A stretch of 64,000 nt of DNA from Oscheius sp. JU75 (taxonomy: Eukaryota > Nematoda > Chromadorea > Rhabditida > Rhabditidae): assembly GCA_037178855.1 (NCBI GenBank), contig JASJZC010000001.1, forward strand, positions 6,200,001 to 6,264,000, written 5' to 3'. Made by a program: the position numbers and the translations under genes. Shown one piece after another: positions 35,834 through 47,435 of the stretch (within the stretch, counting starts at the first letter, position 1; each line of letters starts with the position of its first letter). The notes beneath the pieces were generated by a model, which saw only the letters and a list, made by a program, of their open reading frames with translations, was not told the DNA's origin and did no database searches.

Positions 35834-37266
35834 CTGGAAAAGATGAATTTAGTAGAGAAAATCTCAGTAAGCTGAGAAGTAAAAAATAACATAACGGCCG
35901 GATTCTTTCGACTGTAATTCTTGATACAGATTGAGAGAACCATGCTGCTACGTTGACCAGAAAATAAATTAAAATACCTTTAAGTTTTAAATTTGGGAGA
36001 AAGAAACTGCTGCCACTGTACTCCAAGAGTTCGGCAAGTTTTTTTTCACATATTTTACAGTAGTTTACTTGATTCTACTCATACTAACATGTTATTACAC
36101 AATTCGCCAGAAAAAAAGACAGCAAAAGCTTGCAGATCTCGAAGAAAAACTGCTATCACCCGTCTCCCGCGATTTTCCTTTTTACTTCCAGCCCTACATA
36201 GCTTTGAGCCCCCTCTTAGCATTTAGTTCAAACACAATATATTCCAGCTTTTTTAAATAGCAAATTCAGCAATGAAAACATGTAAAGAAGGAAGGAAAAA
36301 GAGCAAAAGCTGTGATGCGCTGACATTTTGAATGACAATTCGGTACGCAAAAGAACGTGCGATTTACATTTGCGTACCACCATGGAAATATAAAAATTCA
36401 GTTGTAGGTCAAAACCGGGTTAACTTTTCAAAAAAAAAACTGCAATGAAATGTTCAGTTTTGCATGAAGGAAAATGTTTTGAATCGAGCAGAACACAGCT
36501 GAAATCATATTGAAGACAGTTGGAGGTTCTGCAGTTCAGATCAAAGCTTCTTCGGCCCATCTTTTCTAACTATATCCCACTACAAGTTTCCCCTCGGCGG
36601 GAAGATGAAAACTGGGTCAGTTATGTGGTTGCGTGTTCGATTACATCTGTGTGTGCTGCTGGTCGGATCATAACATGGCCTGGGAGTGATTGATGGATAG
36701 GGCGGTGCCACCCCACGACGCCAAAACGGACAACCGATTTCACCTCACACTTGTAGTCCCTCTCCCTCGCTTAGTCTCCTCAAATACATAGCGATTTTGA
36801 CTGATTTGCCACGCCATGTGTTCCTAATTCATCCCTCTTCCAGTCCCCGAACCTCTCTCCCCCTAACCTTCTCGAGTGTTTTCCCGGACGAGAGAGAAAG
36901 AGAGAGACAGATCCTAATCGGAGAAGCCACCCTGTAAATAGAGAGAGTCAGAGAGTGTTAGTCGCCGGTCTAGTTGTCAGGTCTCCACAATGACCATCCA
37001 TCAATCATGTCCTGTCCGTCCCACCCTCTCTCTCACGCCAACAACGGGGCCCGCCGTCTCCTTCATTTGACTATTCTTATCTCTTTTCATCCAACCGTGC
37101 TCTCTTCCTATATCTCTATGGCTTCTCTTCTTATGCAAGTTCAAATGTTTAACGGAAGATCGGCGCACTTTGCTGAATAGCTCAGTCGGTTAGCCGTCCA
37201 ATTACGGATTTTACCAAGTCGTGCTCGACTCCATTCTCTCGATCCCTGAGCAAATATTTTACAGAA
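35834..37266. other. divergent intergenic region
   Basis: 1.4 kb between the orphan gene and the zinc-finger gene. Pyrimidine-rich on the plus strand around 36720-37100. It contains a tRNA-like remnant at 37172-37240. No gene recognised. Confidence 0.45.
37172..37240 (+). repeat. tRNA-like remnant
   Basis: ATAGCTCAGTCGGTTAGCCG is a good D-arm/A-box match, followed by CCAATTACGG and CTCGACTCC, but no cloverleaf closes. It lies 30 bp before the zinc-finger gene start. Confidence 0.45.
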
Positions 37267-38865
37267 ATGAGCAGGAGAAAGCAGGCTCGACCGCAGAAGA
37301 GGCTGGCAGATGAAGATGAGAGTGAGACTTCCGAACTAATCCCGGAGAAGAGTATACGTCTGGAAGAGCCATCCACCTCTACTGTCAAAGTACCAACTAC
37401 CAGTGCCCTGACTCTCCTGGAGAACTCTCTCAAAAAATTCGAACCTACACGTCCTTCAGCCCGAGGAGGTAGGTTCAGATGTCGTGCGCACGAGCTGATT
37501 GATTGATATGACTACGTGAGTGACGAATGGTCCTCCATTGGACATTAGTCAAGGCTGGCCTCAGAGATAGTTTTCGAACCACTCGCCTATTGCAATTGCA
37601 TTACCGACGGGAGCTGTCAAGTCCTTCAACTGGACGTCAATCAATCCGTGCCATATTTGGACGGGAGTAGAGTTCGAATTGAGAGCCAGACTTCATTTTC
37701 TTCATATCCGAGAGCCGATTTGAGGGAATGATGGATGGCGGAGTGAACTGCGTGAAACGACCATAAGAGAAAGAGAAAGCGAGGAGTGTGGCCATTAGTC
37801 TTCGTCAGTCCTGACTACCCAGGCCGGCTGTGTGTGTGAGACGACGGCTGAAAGAAGAGATGGAGAAATGGCAAATGTGTTTCGGCCAGATGCGAGAGTC
37901 TTTGTAACCTACCGAATCTTTTCTGTCAAATGATGGTCCGGAGATTTCGGTATTATTATATAGGATGTGCCAAAATTGTCTTGACATACTTGTATCTCGA
38001 AGGAAAGTGCGCGCAAACATGGCCTCATAGCTGTCGGTTAGAACTCTAATTACAGATCCAATCAAGGCGAATTAGAAATTCCTATCCCGGGTGTGACAGT
38101 TCTTTTTTGGTATTGATTTAGGCTCTAGCCCATTTATTAAGGCTCACTCTCACAAAGTACTGCCCATTTGGTTTGTGAGGAAGAGTACTTTATTATTCAG
38201 AACAGATGTTCCAAAAAGTGAGACAATGACATGTTCAGGACATGGCACAAAAGACACAAATTTTCAGGAACGTCACCCACTCCGACCTCTGGTAGCCTCG
38301 GAGCCTTGTTCAACTGCATAGGAAAGATAAACTCGGGTAATATACCCTAAAAGAGAACTCAATAAACACATTCAGTTCCAGCACCGGAGCCCGAAGGCGT
38401 CTCTTCGATCCTAAAATGCCTCCAATGCGGTCTCTGCTTCCCAGTAATGGAACAACTTGTGAAACATATGCAAGAGACGAAGCATTTCAGCAATTTGCCA
38501 AAACCCTACACGTAACTTGCTCTGCCACCTATCTATATCGTATTTAGAAATCTGATGCAATTGGATCGACAAAAATTGTTCAGCATGAAGGCGGATCCAG
38601 TTAAATTGGCCTGTTTAAAATGTGGAGAGGTTTGTCATCCGGTTTTTGGCAAGAGACAAGAGACAGAACAGAAGGGTAGAGGAAAAACTTCTCAATTCAG
38701 GTCCCAGCAAACATGGACCAACATCTAAAGGAGGTTCATAGCATCAAGAAGAAGGCCGACTGGCTACGGAACGTCCAAGTCATTTCGGGACTCACACCTC
38801 CGGCCTTACAGTCTCCTCAATTGAAACAACTCATGTCTCTTATCAATACGGTTGCTAAACAATGA
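37267..38865 (+). CDS. C2H2 zinc-finger protein, 217 aa
   Basis: Exons 37267-37468, 38268-38336, 38376-38511, 38548-38629, 38701-38865. An acidic/basic N-terminus (MSRRKQARPQKRLADEDESE) leads to a first finger, LKCLQCGLCFPVMEQLVKHM ending QETKHF (C-x2-C-x12-H-x5-H), and a second shorter one spanning exons 4 and 5, ACLKCGE then VPANMDQHLKEVH (C-x2-C-x9-H-x4-H). The first finger resembles Teashirt-type fingers (HMxxTKHY/F). Probably a nuclear DNA-binding or co-regulatory protein. The start follows TTTTACAG by two bases. The 800-nt first intron is the only long one. Its stop codon is only 4 bp from that of the opposing membrane-protein gene. Confidence 0.85.
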
Positions 38866-38869
38866 ACAT

Positions 38870-40345
38870 TCATTTGACATAAGTGACATCGGATGGAATC
38901 ACCACCACCGGAGTTGAATCTCTCGGTCTATACAGTAAGCGACTGATCATCCAAATGGTTATGAGTGCGTTGACACCGGGATAGATGTCAATAAACTGAA
39001 ACAATGATGAAGTTTGTGACATGAAAAACTCACAAAATACTGCCAAGACGGTACGGGCTCAGCTGTAGTCGTCTGACGAATAGCATCTTGGGCTGTAGAG
39101 ACAGCTACGGCCACTATTGACAAGGTCTGTAAGAGGAAACATGAGTTATTCTGACGAGAATTGACCTTGAGAAAGAGACCGACCGCTACCTTTTTGTAGC
39201 CTTTGTAGGTGGTCGCCGTGGCAAAAGTCGATATGTCTGTTATGAGCACCCGTATCAGACAAATGCACACAATGATGGCACAAAGTAGAAGGGAACTGGC
39301 TTTGATCCAAGCCAGCGCCAGATTCTGAATAACAGAGGGTTGCATACGACAGCAGGTTGGACAGTTCTGAAGTCGGCCGACAGACTCAGAGCTCTATATG
39401 TAAACTAGGCAGATGCAACTCGACATTGTGACTATTAAATCATTGGAACCACTCAAGGTTTCAAAATTATGCAAGTTACCCAAAGCTCATACAAGCAAAG
39501 TTAACCACTGGTTCTCCTCTGAACTATCTTCTGGAACTAGACCCATTCTGTGCAACAAAGATGGAGCAAGTTCCAGAACCAGGATGTCTGTGGTTCCTTC
39601 TGTCCCTGACCACGAACCAAAGATAGCAAGTCAAGAATTATTGCGGATTTGGTTGATAAGTCAGTTGTGACTAGAAGATAGCCGTTACTTGTGTTAGTTC
39701 AATTGGAGCCAGGATAAAATAACAGCTTAGCAATAACATTTCTATCACAAAAGCAGATCCAGTCTCGTCACTACACTTTTGACAAACAAACCTCATTCAG
39801 TGTAATCGACTCGATTGTCGTTCTCACAACGAGAATATAAATAAATACAAGAATAACAGGAGCAGAAACTAGAGAAAGAGCTACGAAGAGAAGGGCTGTG
39901 AAGTAGGATTTCCTGGAAGTTGTTGTCCTCGTGCAAAGAAGTTCATACCCTATGAACATTCGAAGCCAGAAGATAGCAGTGACAGCTGTGAGGAGCCATG
40001 AAAATACTCTTAGGAGACGAGGGGCCATGGCGATGTAGTAGTTGCTACACTGAATGATTCCTTTTTTTTCTTTTAGAATTCGCTCGCTTTTTCAACAGGT
40101 GCAACCTTCCAGAAAGCTCGACATCATTGATCCTCCTGATCTCGACCTACCTCAATCACGCACATCGGCCTGGAGGTCGAGTCGAGCATGTCAAAAATAG
40201 ACTGTAGCATGATGACAACATGATAGGACTTCTTCGTGTCTCTGTTCGGCATCAGTCGGACCATGATGGCTATGGAAGTGATCCAAGAAATCAGGACTGA
40301 GATACAACACAGGGGACGGTCAAACAAGACGGAATACCACTCCAT
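38870..40345 (-). CDS. multi-pass membrane protein of unknown function, 270 aa
   Basis: Exons 40151-40345, 39949-40049, 39792-39912, 39190-39366, 39034-39126, 38870-38995. Hydrophobic segments: LCCISVLISWITSIAIMVRL, VFSWLLTAVTAIFWLRMFI, ALLFVALSLVSAPVILVFIY, ASSLLLCAIIVCICLIRVLI, plus two weaker ones (TLSIVAVAVSTA and VNALITIWMISRLLY). The 36-nt segment 39913-39948 is GT-AG and in frame, so it could be an intron or 12 extra codons. The motif SYHVVIMLQSIFDMLDSTS faintly recalls TMEM26, but this is not an assignment. The N-terminal Met is close to the first membrane segment, so an earlier exon is possible. Confidence 0.75.
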
Positions 40346-40914
40346 GGAGTAGAAAAACTAGCAGGAAATGCCTTGGGAACATGTGTTAATCATTATAGAC
40401 GATGGCTGCAGCGGCCTATTCAATTAATCGCGGGACGCCATCTGCAAGGTGCAAATCTTTTTACTAGAACTGACCTTTTCCAGGTACTAGAATTGAGCTG
40501 AAAATCAGCTGAATGCGCAAGAAGAGGCTGACAGAAGTATAGAACCAATATAATGTCAATCAGACAGAGCTGAAAAGTTTGTCCAGTTGTCCGTTTACCG
40601 ATACAAATATGTATTTGGCGTTACACCTTGACATTCTTCAAAATTCGTCTATTCCTAGAGCTTCTAAACTGGTCAAATTGTAAAGCATGTAGCTCCAAGT
40701 CTGACAATTATCAGCTGTCCATGCCAACTTTGCAGAAAACAACACTCGAGGAATGAATACTTTTATTGTCGATCAATATTAGGCTTATCAATGGCTTGTG
40801 TGAAGTTCTGTCAGACCACTTCCCGTTCATCTGGTCGTGGCTGTATTCCCGTGTTTCGTGTCGAGCTAGCATATGACATTCTGAACTTCTTGTTTATGAC
40901 TTTCGGGACAAGAC
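40346..40914. other. intergenic
   Basis: Between the 3' end of the SEA-domain gene and the 5' end of the membrane-protein gene, both minus strand. Nothing recognised. Confidence 0.4.
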
Positions 40915-43145
40915 TCACGAGTTGAGTTGTGGAACGCCGAAAGCTCTAGGTGGAGCGTCCTCCACCGTCGGCAGACCCATCTTCATCCCACCGTGAGATC
41001 TTCGGTTATTTACCTAAATGATTCAGTTGAGTAGTGTAAAATCGCTAACTGACTAGGCAAATGAGGATGACAACGAGTATTAAGAGAACTGTAGCCACCC
41101 CGATGATGGCTGCAATTAGGAGAGGAGACGTGTTAGAAGGGGCGTAGGCTTGATTGACCTTTTCCAGGTAGGCTCTCGATGGAATTCCTGAAAGTACATA
41201 AGTCTATGAAACATGTCCAAAAATGAACCATTGACAGTAATACTGGCTGTATCCACGGTATTCCCTGCCAATTGACTTCCAGCAGCCGAGATTGTACTTT
41301 CGAGCCGTGTGGCCAACTGTTCTGGATCTCCTACTGGCTCCCGGCTGTCGATCACGGCATTGACCACGACTGACCCCTTGGTGAAGGACTCAATTTGGAC
41401 AGAGACGAAATCGTCGCCGAGCTCATTTTTCAGGAGACTGGTCAGCTGAAAGAAATCTTATAGGCAACGCGGCCAATTTGATCCTGCTACTTTCGCGCCA
41501 ATTCAGTTTTTAACTTATTGGCTGATTATTCAATGTTCTTTAGGTCCCCCAAAGGACAGGATCGTGACCAACAAAACTTTCAGAACACTCACCTCCGGCA
41601 GAATTTGGTCCGAAAGCTTCCTGAACTTTCCACTCGACTTATCAGCAAAATCATTCATCCAATCGATAGAAGTAATCTTGATTGTGATCGGGGTCTTGGT
41701 CATGGCTGCCGGTCTCATCATCACAGGCCTTGTCGTTTCTTCTGTTTTCCTGGTAGTCAAAACTGTAGTCGTGGTCTCTTTCTTGGCAGTAGTTGTTCCC
41801 ATAGTGGTTGTTTCGATAGTACTCTCCCCAGTCCTCTCCTTCTCCAGAATCTCCTCACTCTGTTCAGGTTGCTCGTGCGGCGGGAGACTGGCAAGTGGGA
41901 ATGCGGGACTGTTCTCTTCGACCTTGGGTGAGCCATCAGCTTCAAACAGTCCACCAAGGCTCGAACTATCAAAAGGGGCTTCATCTTCCGCAGATGTCTT
42001 GGTGGTAGACTCATCCCCAACATGGACTGTCGACTCCATCTTTCCGTCCGTCGCAACCTGGTGAGGGACTGTGACTTGGGTAGCGGTGGTGTCCTCAACT
42101 GGGTCCTTCTTAGATAACTCCTCACCACTCTTCTCCTTCAAGACTCGTCTCTCCGCCGTCTCTGTCGACGTAGTCCAGACGTCGGCCTCTGTCGGAATTG
42201 TTTCTTCCAGCTCAGTGGAACTAGAGGAAGTAACCTCTGTCGACACTTCGACATTAGTCTCCGTCGTTGTCACAATATTCTCTACTGCAGTTGTTTCTGT
42301 GGTCGGTTCGGATGACTCTTGAGTAGAGACAGGGCCTTGAGTCTGCTCTACAGTTGTTTTTGTGACTGTCGTCTGTGGAGACGTCATTTCCAAATCCGGA
42401 AGAATGGGGGAAGAGGCAGGCTCGAAAGGATCTTCTCCCATTGTCTGAAACAAATGATTCAAATTCTACCAGTCGTCTACGACGACTTTGGCGTATCTAT
42501 GCTGTCAAGAGATCCAGTCTCACAGTTCGAGAGACAGAACAAATTTGACTTGCCATTTCTTGGCAATAACTAAATAACTAAGCTTTTGTTTCATGGCCCC
42601 GGACAAACAAATTTTTCTTTACTAAAGCGCAGTGGTGTCCGTCTATCTGTCATGGTGCCCGCCCAATTGGATGTCAACACTAATACCCAAAAAATCTGAC
42701 AAGTCATTTCATGTCAAGAGATAAGGGGAAAAGCCAAAGGGCAGCGAAGTTGCCGTCCGCAGCTGGTTGACAAACAAATAAACATCCAAACCGAGTCTAC
42801 CACAAACACCATCTTGCTTTCATAGGTTAGATGACTTTGGTGGTTTTGTCAAATACTAATGACATCAAAAACAAGCTCTTACCTCGTCCGAGACGACAGA
42901 AAGCGTCTCCACCGTGGTTGATGGTCGACTCGGAGCTGTTGTCGTCTCCTGCTCCAAAATGGCTGTGCTCATCACAAATGTATCCATTCTAAAAAATAGA
43001 GATCCTGTTTTCAAACCAGACGGACCAACCCCTCGTTCTCCTGGCTGCTATCCCGCCTGATCTCAAAAGCATCCTCGCTATTTTCATCCTGAGCGCCAAT
43101 CGGCGACGACGCGAGGAAGCCGATAAGAAAAACGAGAAGAAGCAT
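40915..43145 (-). CDS. SEA-domain, Ser/Thr-rich type I membrane protein (mucin-like), 507 aa
   Basis: Exons 43030-43145, 42883-42988, 41593-42444, 41229-41445, 41054-41187, 40915-41013. Signal peptide MLLLVFLIGFLASSPIGAQ (1-19). Residues about 40-310 are Thr/Ser/Glu-rich and likely O-glycosylated. A SEA-type domain follows at about 325-430: ITSIDWMNDFADKSSGKF, LKNELGDDFVSVQIESFTKG, SVVVNAVIDSR, ASITVNG. The membrane segment is near 453-475 (LLIAAIIGVATVLLILVVIL). A short tail ends PQLNS. SEA domains in mucins and agrin support shear-sensitive or autoproteolytic extracellular roles; the usual GSVVV cleavage motif is hinted at by GSVVVNA, which here sits in the middle of the domain. All exon phases agree. 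Confidence 0.85.
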
Positions 43146-46100
43146 CAACCCACACGATTCAGACCTGTAAGAAAGCTAATTTAGATTGGGAGCAGAATTG
43201 GAAACAAAGTGTCCGAGAGAAGTGATTCGGTTTCAAATGGGCACTTGGACAGGTTCCGAACAGAGAGTGTGAAGAAGAAGCTGAACGGAATGGATTACAT
43301 TAGGTTACAGAGAGTGAGAGACAGTGTACAAGGGCTGACTTGGCAGCTGGTCTTTGAGTCATTGGGCACGATCCTGTAGGGGGAGAACTGTTCTTCGAAC
43401 GGGCTTTACTCTATAGATGACCTTCTCTCTCTCCCTAATTTGATACAGGAGAGTGAGAACTTTGGGAGAGCAACAGTCTCTTTTCAAAAGGACACAACCA
43501 TTTACCAATCACTCTGTCAAAAAAGTACTGGTGTAACTTCATGAGCAACTTATCTACTTTCAAAGTTCTCGCGCAAAAAGTCCTTGCTTTGAACTCTTTT
43601 CTACGGGTCTCGTCATTTTCCCGCTAAAACCGTCCTATTTAATTCTGGCTTGTGCAGAGTTATCTCATACAATCTATTCAAACCAGTCTCTTGACCCTGA
43701 AGGCAAATTGACTGATCATCGAGTCTATGAGTAATTGGATACGCCTTAGGACTGTTCAGTGAATGGGCTTTAGGAACTGTTCACCTGTGAGACAAGATGG
43801 CTGAGGTTAGCAAGACGAGATGAAACATAGCTTGAGGAAAATACAGCAGTACAAGGTATTCAGAACTTTTTGCAAAAAGCTTCAAAGAAACTGGTAAAAG
43901 CATGGAGTGTTTGAACATTCTGCTTCACAATGAAATGAGTGAGTACATGAGCATAGTGACCTTCACGCGTCCAGTCGAAAAAATGAGTCTCTACTTCAGC
44001 TGTTTCGTGAGGAGAGAAATACGAAAACGAAACCTCTTTTTCTGCTAGGAAACGCTACTGATGCCCTGTAGATTGGATTGAGCGGTTCAAGATCTCTCGC
44101 CGATAGGGGGCGAAAACATTTTTCGAGGAAACACTGGCAGAGAGTGAGAATAACTGGAAGGTTATAACCTTGATCTAGAGACTTAAGGGTGTTTTAAACG
44201 AACGAGATTTGAGGAGGGAAGAGATATGAATGGTTTGTTTGCTTGTTCTCGGGAGGAAAAGTGAGCTCCCTATCCATTAGAGTTGTTCGCCACAGGACCC
44301 GCTACCATAAATATAGCATGTCAGCAGTGAGTAGCCACAGTCAAACAGTTGAAAATGCATCTGGAGGGAACAAACGCCTTGAGCAGCTTGTCAGAGTATT
44401 CAGTGTTTTTAACGTTATGACAATGTGTCCCGTAACAAAATAGATTCAGTTTACCAATTACATACAGCCGATAACAACTCATTCACAGATTTCGAACCAG
44501 TGCAACATGCTAGCGACTTTGTCAGGTGTTCAGCTCTGACATACTACATGAATGACAAAAAGACCCGCCAGGATAAAAAGTACAGGAATGTGAGTGTTCC
44601 ATAGAATTAGTCTGAGAAATTCTTGAGAGAGACATCTGAATGGTTAGGTTCCTGGAAGAACAAGATGGGGTGAACTCTCTGTGGAAGATAGTACAGACCA
44701 GTAGAGAACAGTTTGACCTCTTGAAAGATACTTCGGTAAGTGATTCACAGACGACTCTGTCACTTACTGTCACCCAGAAACTGAAGAACAGCTTCGACAG
44801 TGACACATCCCCCAATCTCTCGAGAACTAAAAAAAGATGTTTCAATAAGAAAAACAAGGGTCTTTACATGTCGAATCAACAGTGCGCCTCACTGAGTTCA
44901 AAAAGGAGAGAGACCTTCGGACAAATTGGCTGGCAGCATTGAAGTGCGGAAGCAAGAGATCAATTCTTTGTAAGGTGAAGCTTTCAAAAAGTGAAAGCCG
45001 AGAATATCGAAGTACAGAAGACAAACACGAAGCTGAGAAGTCGGCTTAGAAATTAGCGGGGTCGCGGTGTCAAAGGAAGATTAGCGCAGACAAGGCTAGG
45101 CGCATGTTATGCGAGAGCAAACAGTGCGGAATTTCGAAGAAGAGTCTGTCAGTATACGACAGGTGTGTCCCTTCTACTAGTTATACTATCAGGCGGCCAA
45201 CAGACAGACGAGCAAAAAAGGGGCCAGGAGGCAAGCCTTGAAGACACCAAGAGGAACAGGATTCGGGAGGAGGAGGCGCGTCCGCAGATTAAGCTGCGCC
45301 TGGCAGAGAGGAGCGATGATAGTGACCTGTCCGGGACTAATTCAGTTTCCAAGCGAGAGATTGGCGAGAAAAGCCTGGAACACAGAACACTTGTCCTCAC
45401 TGTTTACCGTGTTTGAGCGCCGGACGGTGGCCCCGTGAAACTGACCACAGAAGTGTCAAGAATAACTGTTATCCATGGGCATCAATACATTGAATATAGT
45501 CAACGAGATAGTACATGACTGGGCGCGGCAAGCCAGTCGACTTGTTCCCTAACACGTTAGCCGAGACCACCATGGCATTGTAAAAGACGATTCCCTGTCT
45601 GAAAAGAAAATGAACGAAAAACCATTGAACAGTTAGACCAGGAGACCATAGCATTTATTTTCCGAAAAGAAAGAGATGCATAGTCAATCGGACAGTCATG
45701 CGTTTGGATTTTTTTCAGTTCAGTTCTTAACCGAAAACCATGTCCCCTTTGTGTAAAGATTTGAACTTCAAGACTTCCTCAACACCTAGTCAACGCTTCT
45801 ACTCTCACAGCACCAAAATCTGGATCGCTTCGTAAATTTCCAAGCAATGTAAGAGGCATACAATAGTCTACTATAAATCCAAACTTCGTTTCCCATCAGC
45901 ACCGAAAAACCCGGCAGAATCAGTTGTTCTGTTGAAAACTAAGGTTTCCTGAAGGAAGGAAAAGAGTGTGTATCGGGAAAACAAACTGTCAACGAGGTTG
46001 AGAGATTTGCTCTCGACAGCAAGACAATAGGATTTGTAACCTATCGAATAAAGTTACGGTAAGTCTATAAATTTTTCTCGAAGTGGGTGTTCAAGCGAGA

Positions 46101-47435
46101 GAAAAGTCATCTGAGAAAATGGTCGGATTAGAATGACCAGTCATGACCAAAACAAAAGTAAATACTCTTCTGAGCCCCTCCTTGTCTCGCTCGTGACGTG
46201 AACCAGTCCTTGAACGCATACTTTGCGTGTCAAAATTGGCCCGATACCCTCTCTCCCAACTCTGTGACTCACACTTTTTCTGTCTAAAAGAGATTTTGGT
46301 GTGGAGGAAAAGAGACGGTCAGTGGCGACAAAGGCGTCGAAATTAGGTTCGATACCATCTCTCTTCAGCCTTGGTCAAAGCCTGCTGCCTATATGGCAGA
46401 CCACCGAGGCCACTATCTCTCTGTCTCTCTAGTTGGGAGCGAATATTTCTGGAGCTCTGCCCCCTCGGTCAATTATCCGACAAGTGCTCTCTCAAACAAA
46501 AGAACGGGGGGAGGGAGCTGGCGGTCAAAACAGATCCACCCTTTAGAGGAAAAAATGGTTCTAGGAACGATAAAGAAACGCAGCGATGAAATACTTAGAT
46601 ACAGCTCGGCCTTCATTCGGTACCGATTTTTTCTTGTTTAGGGGGAGGGAAAGCTGTACGAAGAGTGAGAATGAAAACTCTCTCACTGGATCGGGTTCAT
46701 GCAAATCTCGGCACGAGGATTATTGTCGAGGCTGACAGCGGGAAGCTGTCTGTTGTACAGTTGCAGTAATCCACTTCAAAACTGATATATTGAGGACTGG
46801 GTCCGTTTATTGAAGGCCCTGTTGTAACCCTGAGAGAACTAGACCGTCAAAAATGTTTGACTATTATGAGCAGATCCCAGTTATAGGTGTGGCACCTATC
46901 ATTAATACTTTCATTAGGCAAACTTCAACCGATAGCTACTTCCCTATGCGAGAAGCGACGAACCCGCCGGTTGCCAATGGTAAGTCAAAACTAAGGGACG
47001 GCGAAGCTATCGTAGAATCAACGTCCTAGTATCAATGTAAAATTTTACAAGACATCATTTTGAAAACTTATTCCGCGAACATGGAATGAGTTCTTTGCGT
47101 CAGTTCAAGTATCACAAAGAAATGGGCGCGACCTTCGCCCGAGTGGCTCAGTCGGTTATAGTCGTTTTCCAAGGAAGTGCTCCGACTACGAAACAAAATC
47201 TGTTGAGGTCGATCCCCCTGCACGGTCACATCTTTTTAACATTCCATGTAATCTTCGGTAACATCTCCAAAAGGTTTTCTTGCACCATTCGCTAGGCCAC
47301 AATAATAAATTATGCAACTTCAGAGCTTCTGAAATCTCAATCTGTCTGTGTCATCTTCAAATCCTATATTTATGAAAACAATAAATAAATACAAACAAGT
47401 GTCACATGAGCTGTGAGATCAACTGATATGTCAAA
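43146..47435. other. gene-poor interval
   Basis: 4.3 kb without a convincing gene. The best leftovers: a plus frame at 44640-44942 and one at 45165-45416, both charged and purine-rich, and a minus-strand piece at 45470-45605 behind a good acceptor (CTTTTCAG) that reads QGIVFYNAMVVSANVLGNKS and ends CIDAHG. The last looks protein-like but no partner exon was found. A tRNA-like remnant lies at 47143-47220. Confidence 0.4.
47143..47220 (+). repeat. tRNA-like remnant with A and B boxes
   Basis: GTGGCTCAGTCGGTTATAG (A box) and AGGTCGATCCCCC (B-box-like) are about 45 bases apart. Between them GTGCTCCGACTACGAAACAAA also occurs in nearly the same form at 63073-63094. No closing acceptor stem, so a tRNA-derived repeat rather than a tRNA gene. 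Confidence 0.5.

Noticed and set aside
41564..42064. 166-codon plus-strand frame with hydrophobic runs
   Set aside because: Antisense of the Ser/Thr/Glu-rich exon of the SEA-domain gene; hydrophobicity is a by-product.
44640..45416. Charged plus-strand frames at 44640-44942 and 45165-45416
   Set aside because: Purine-rich DNA yields Glu/Lys/Arg-rich frames by itself; no splice joins or known motifs connect them.
47143..47220. Functional tRNA gene
   Set aside because: A- and B-box-like sequences are present but the acceptor and T stems do not pair, so it is kept only as a tRNA-like remnant.
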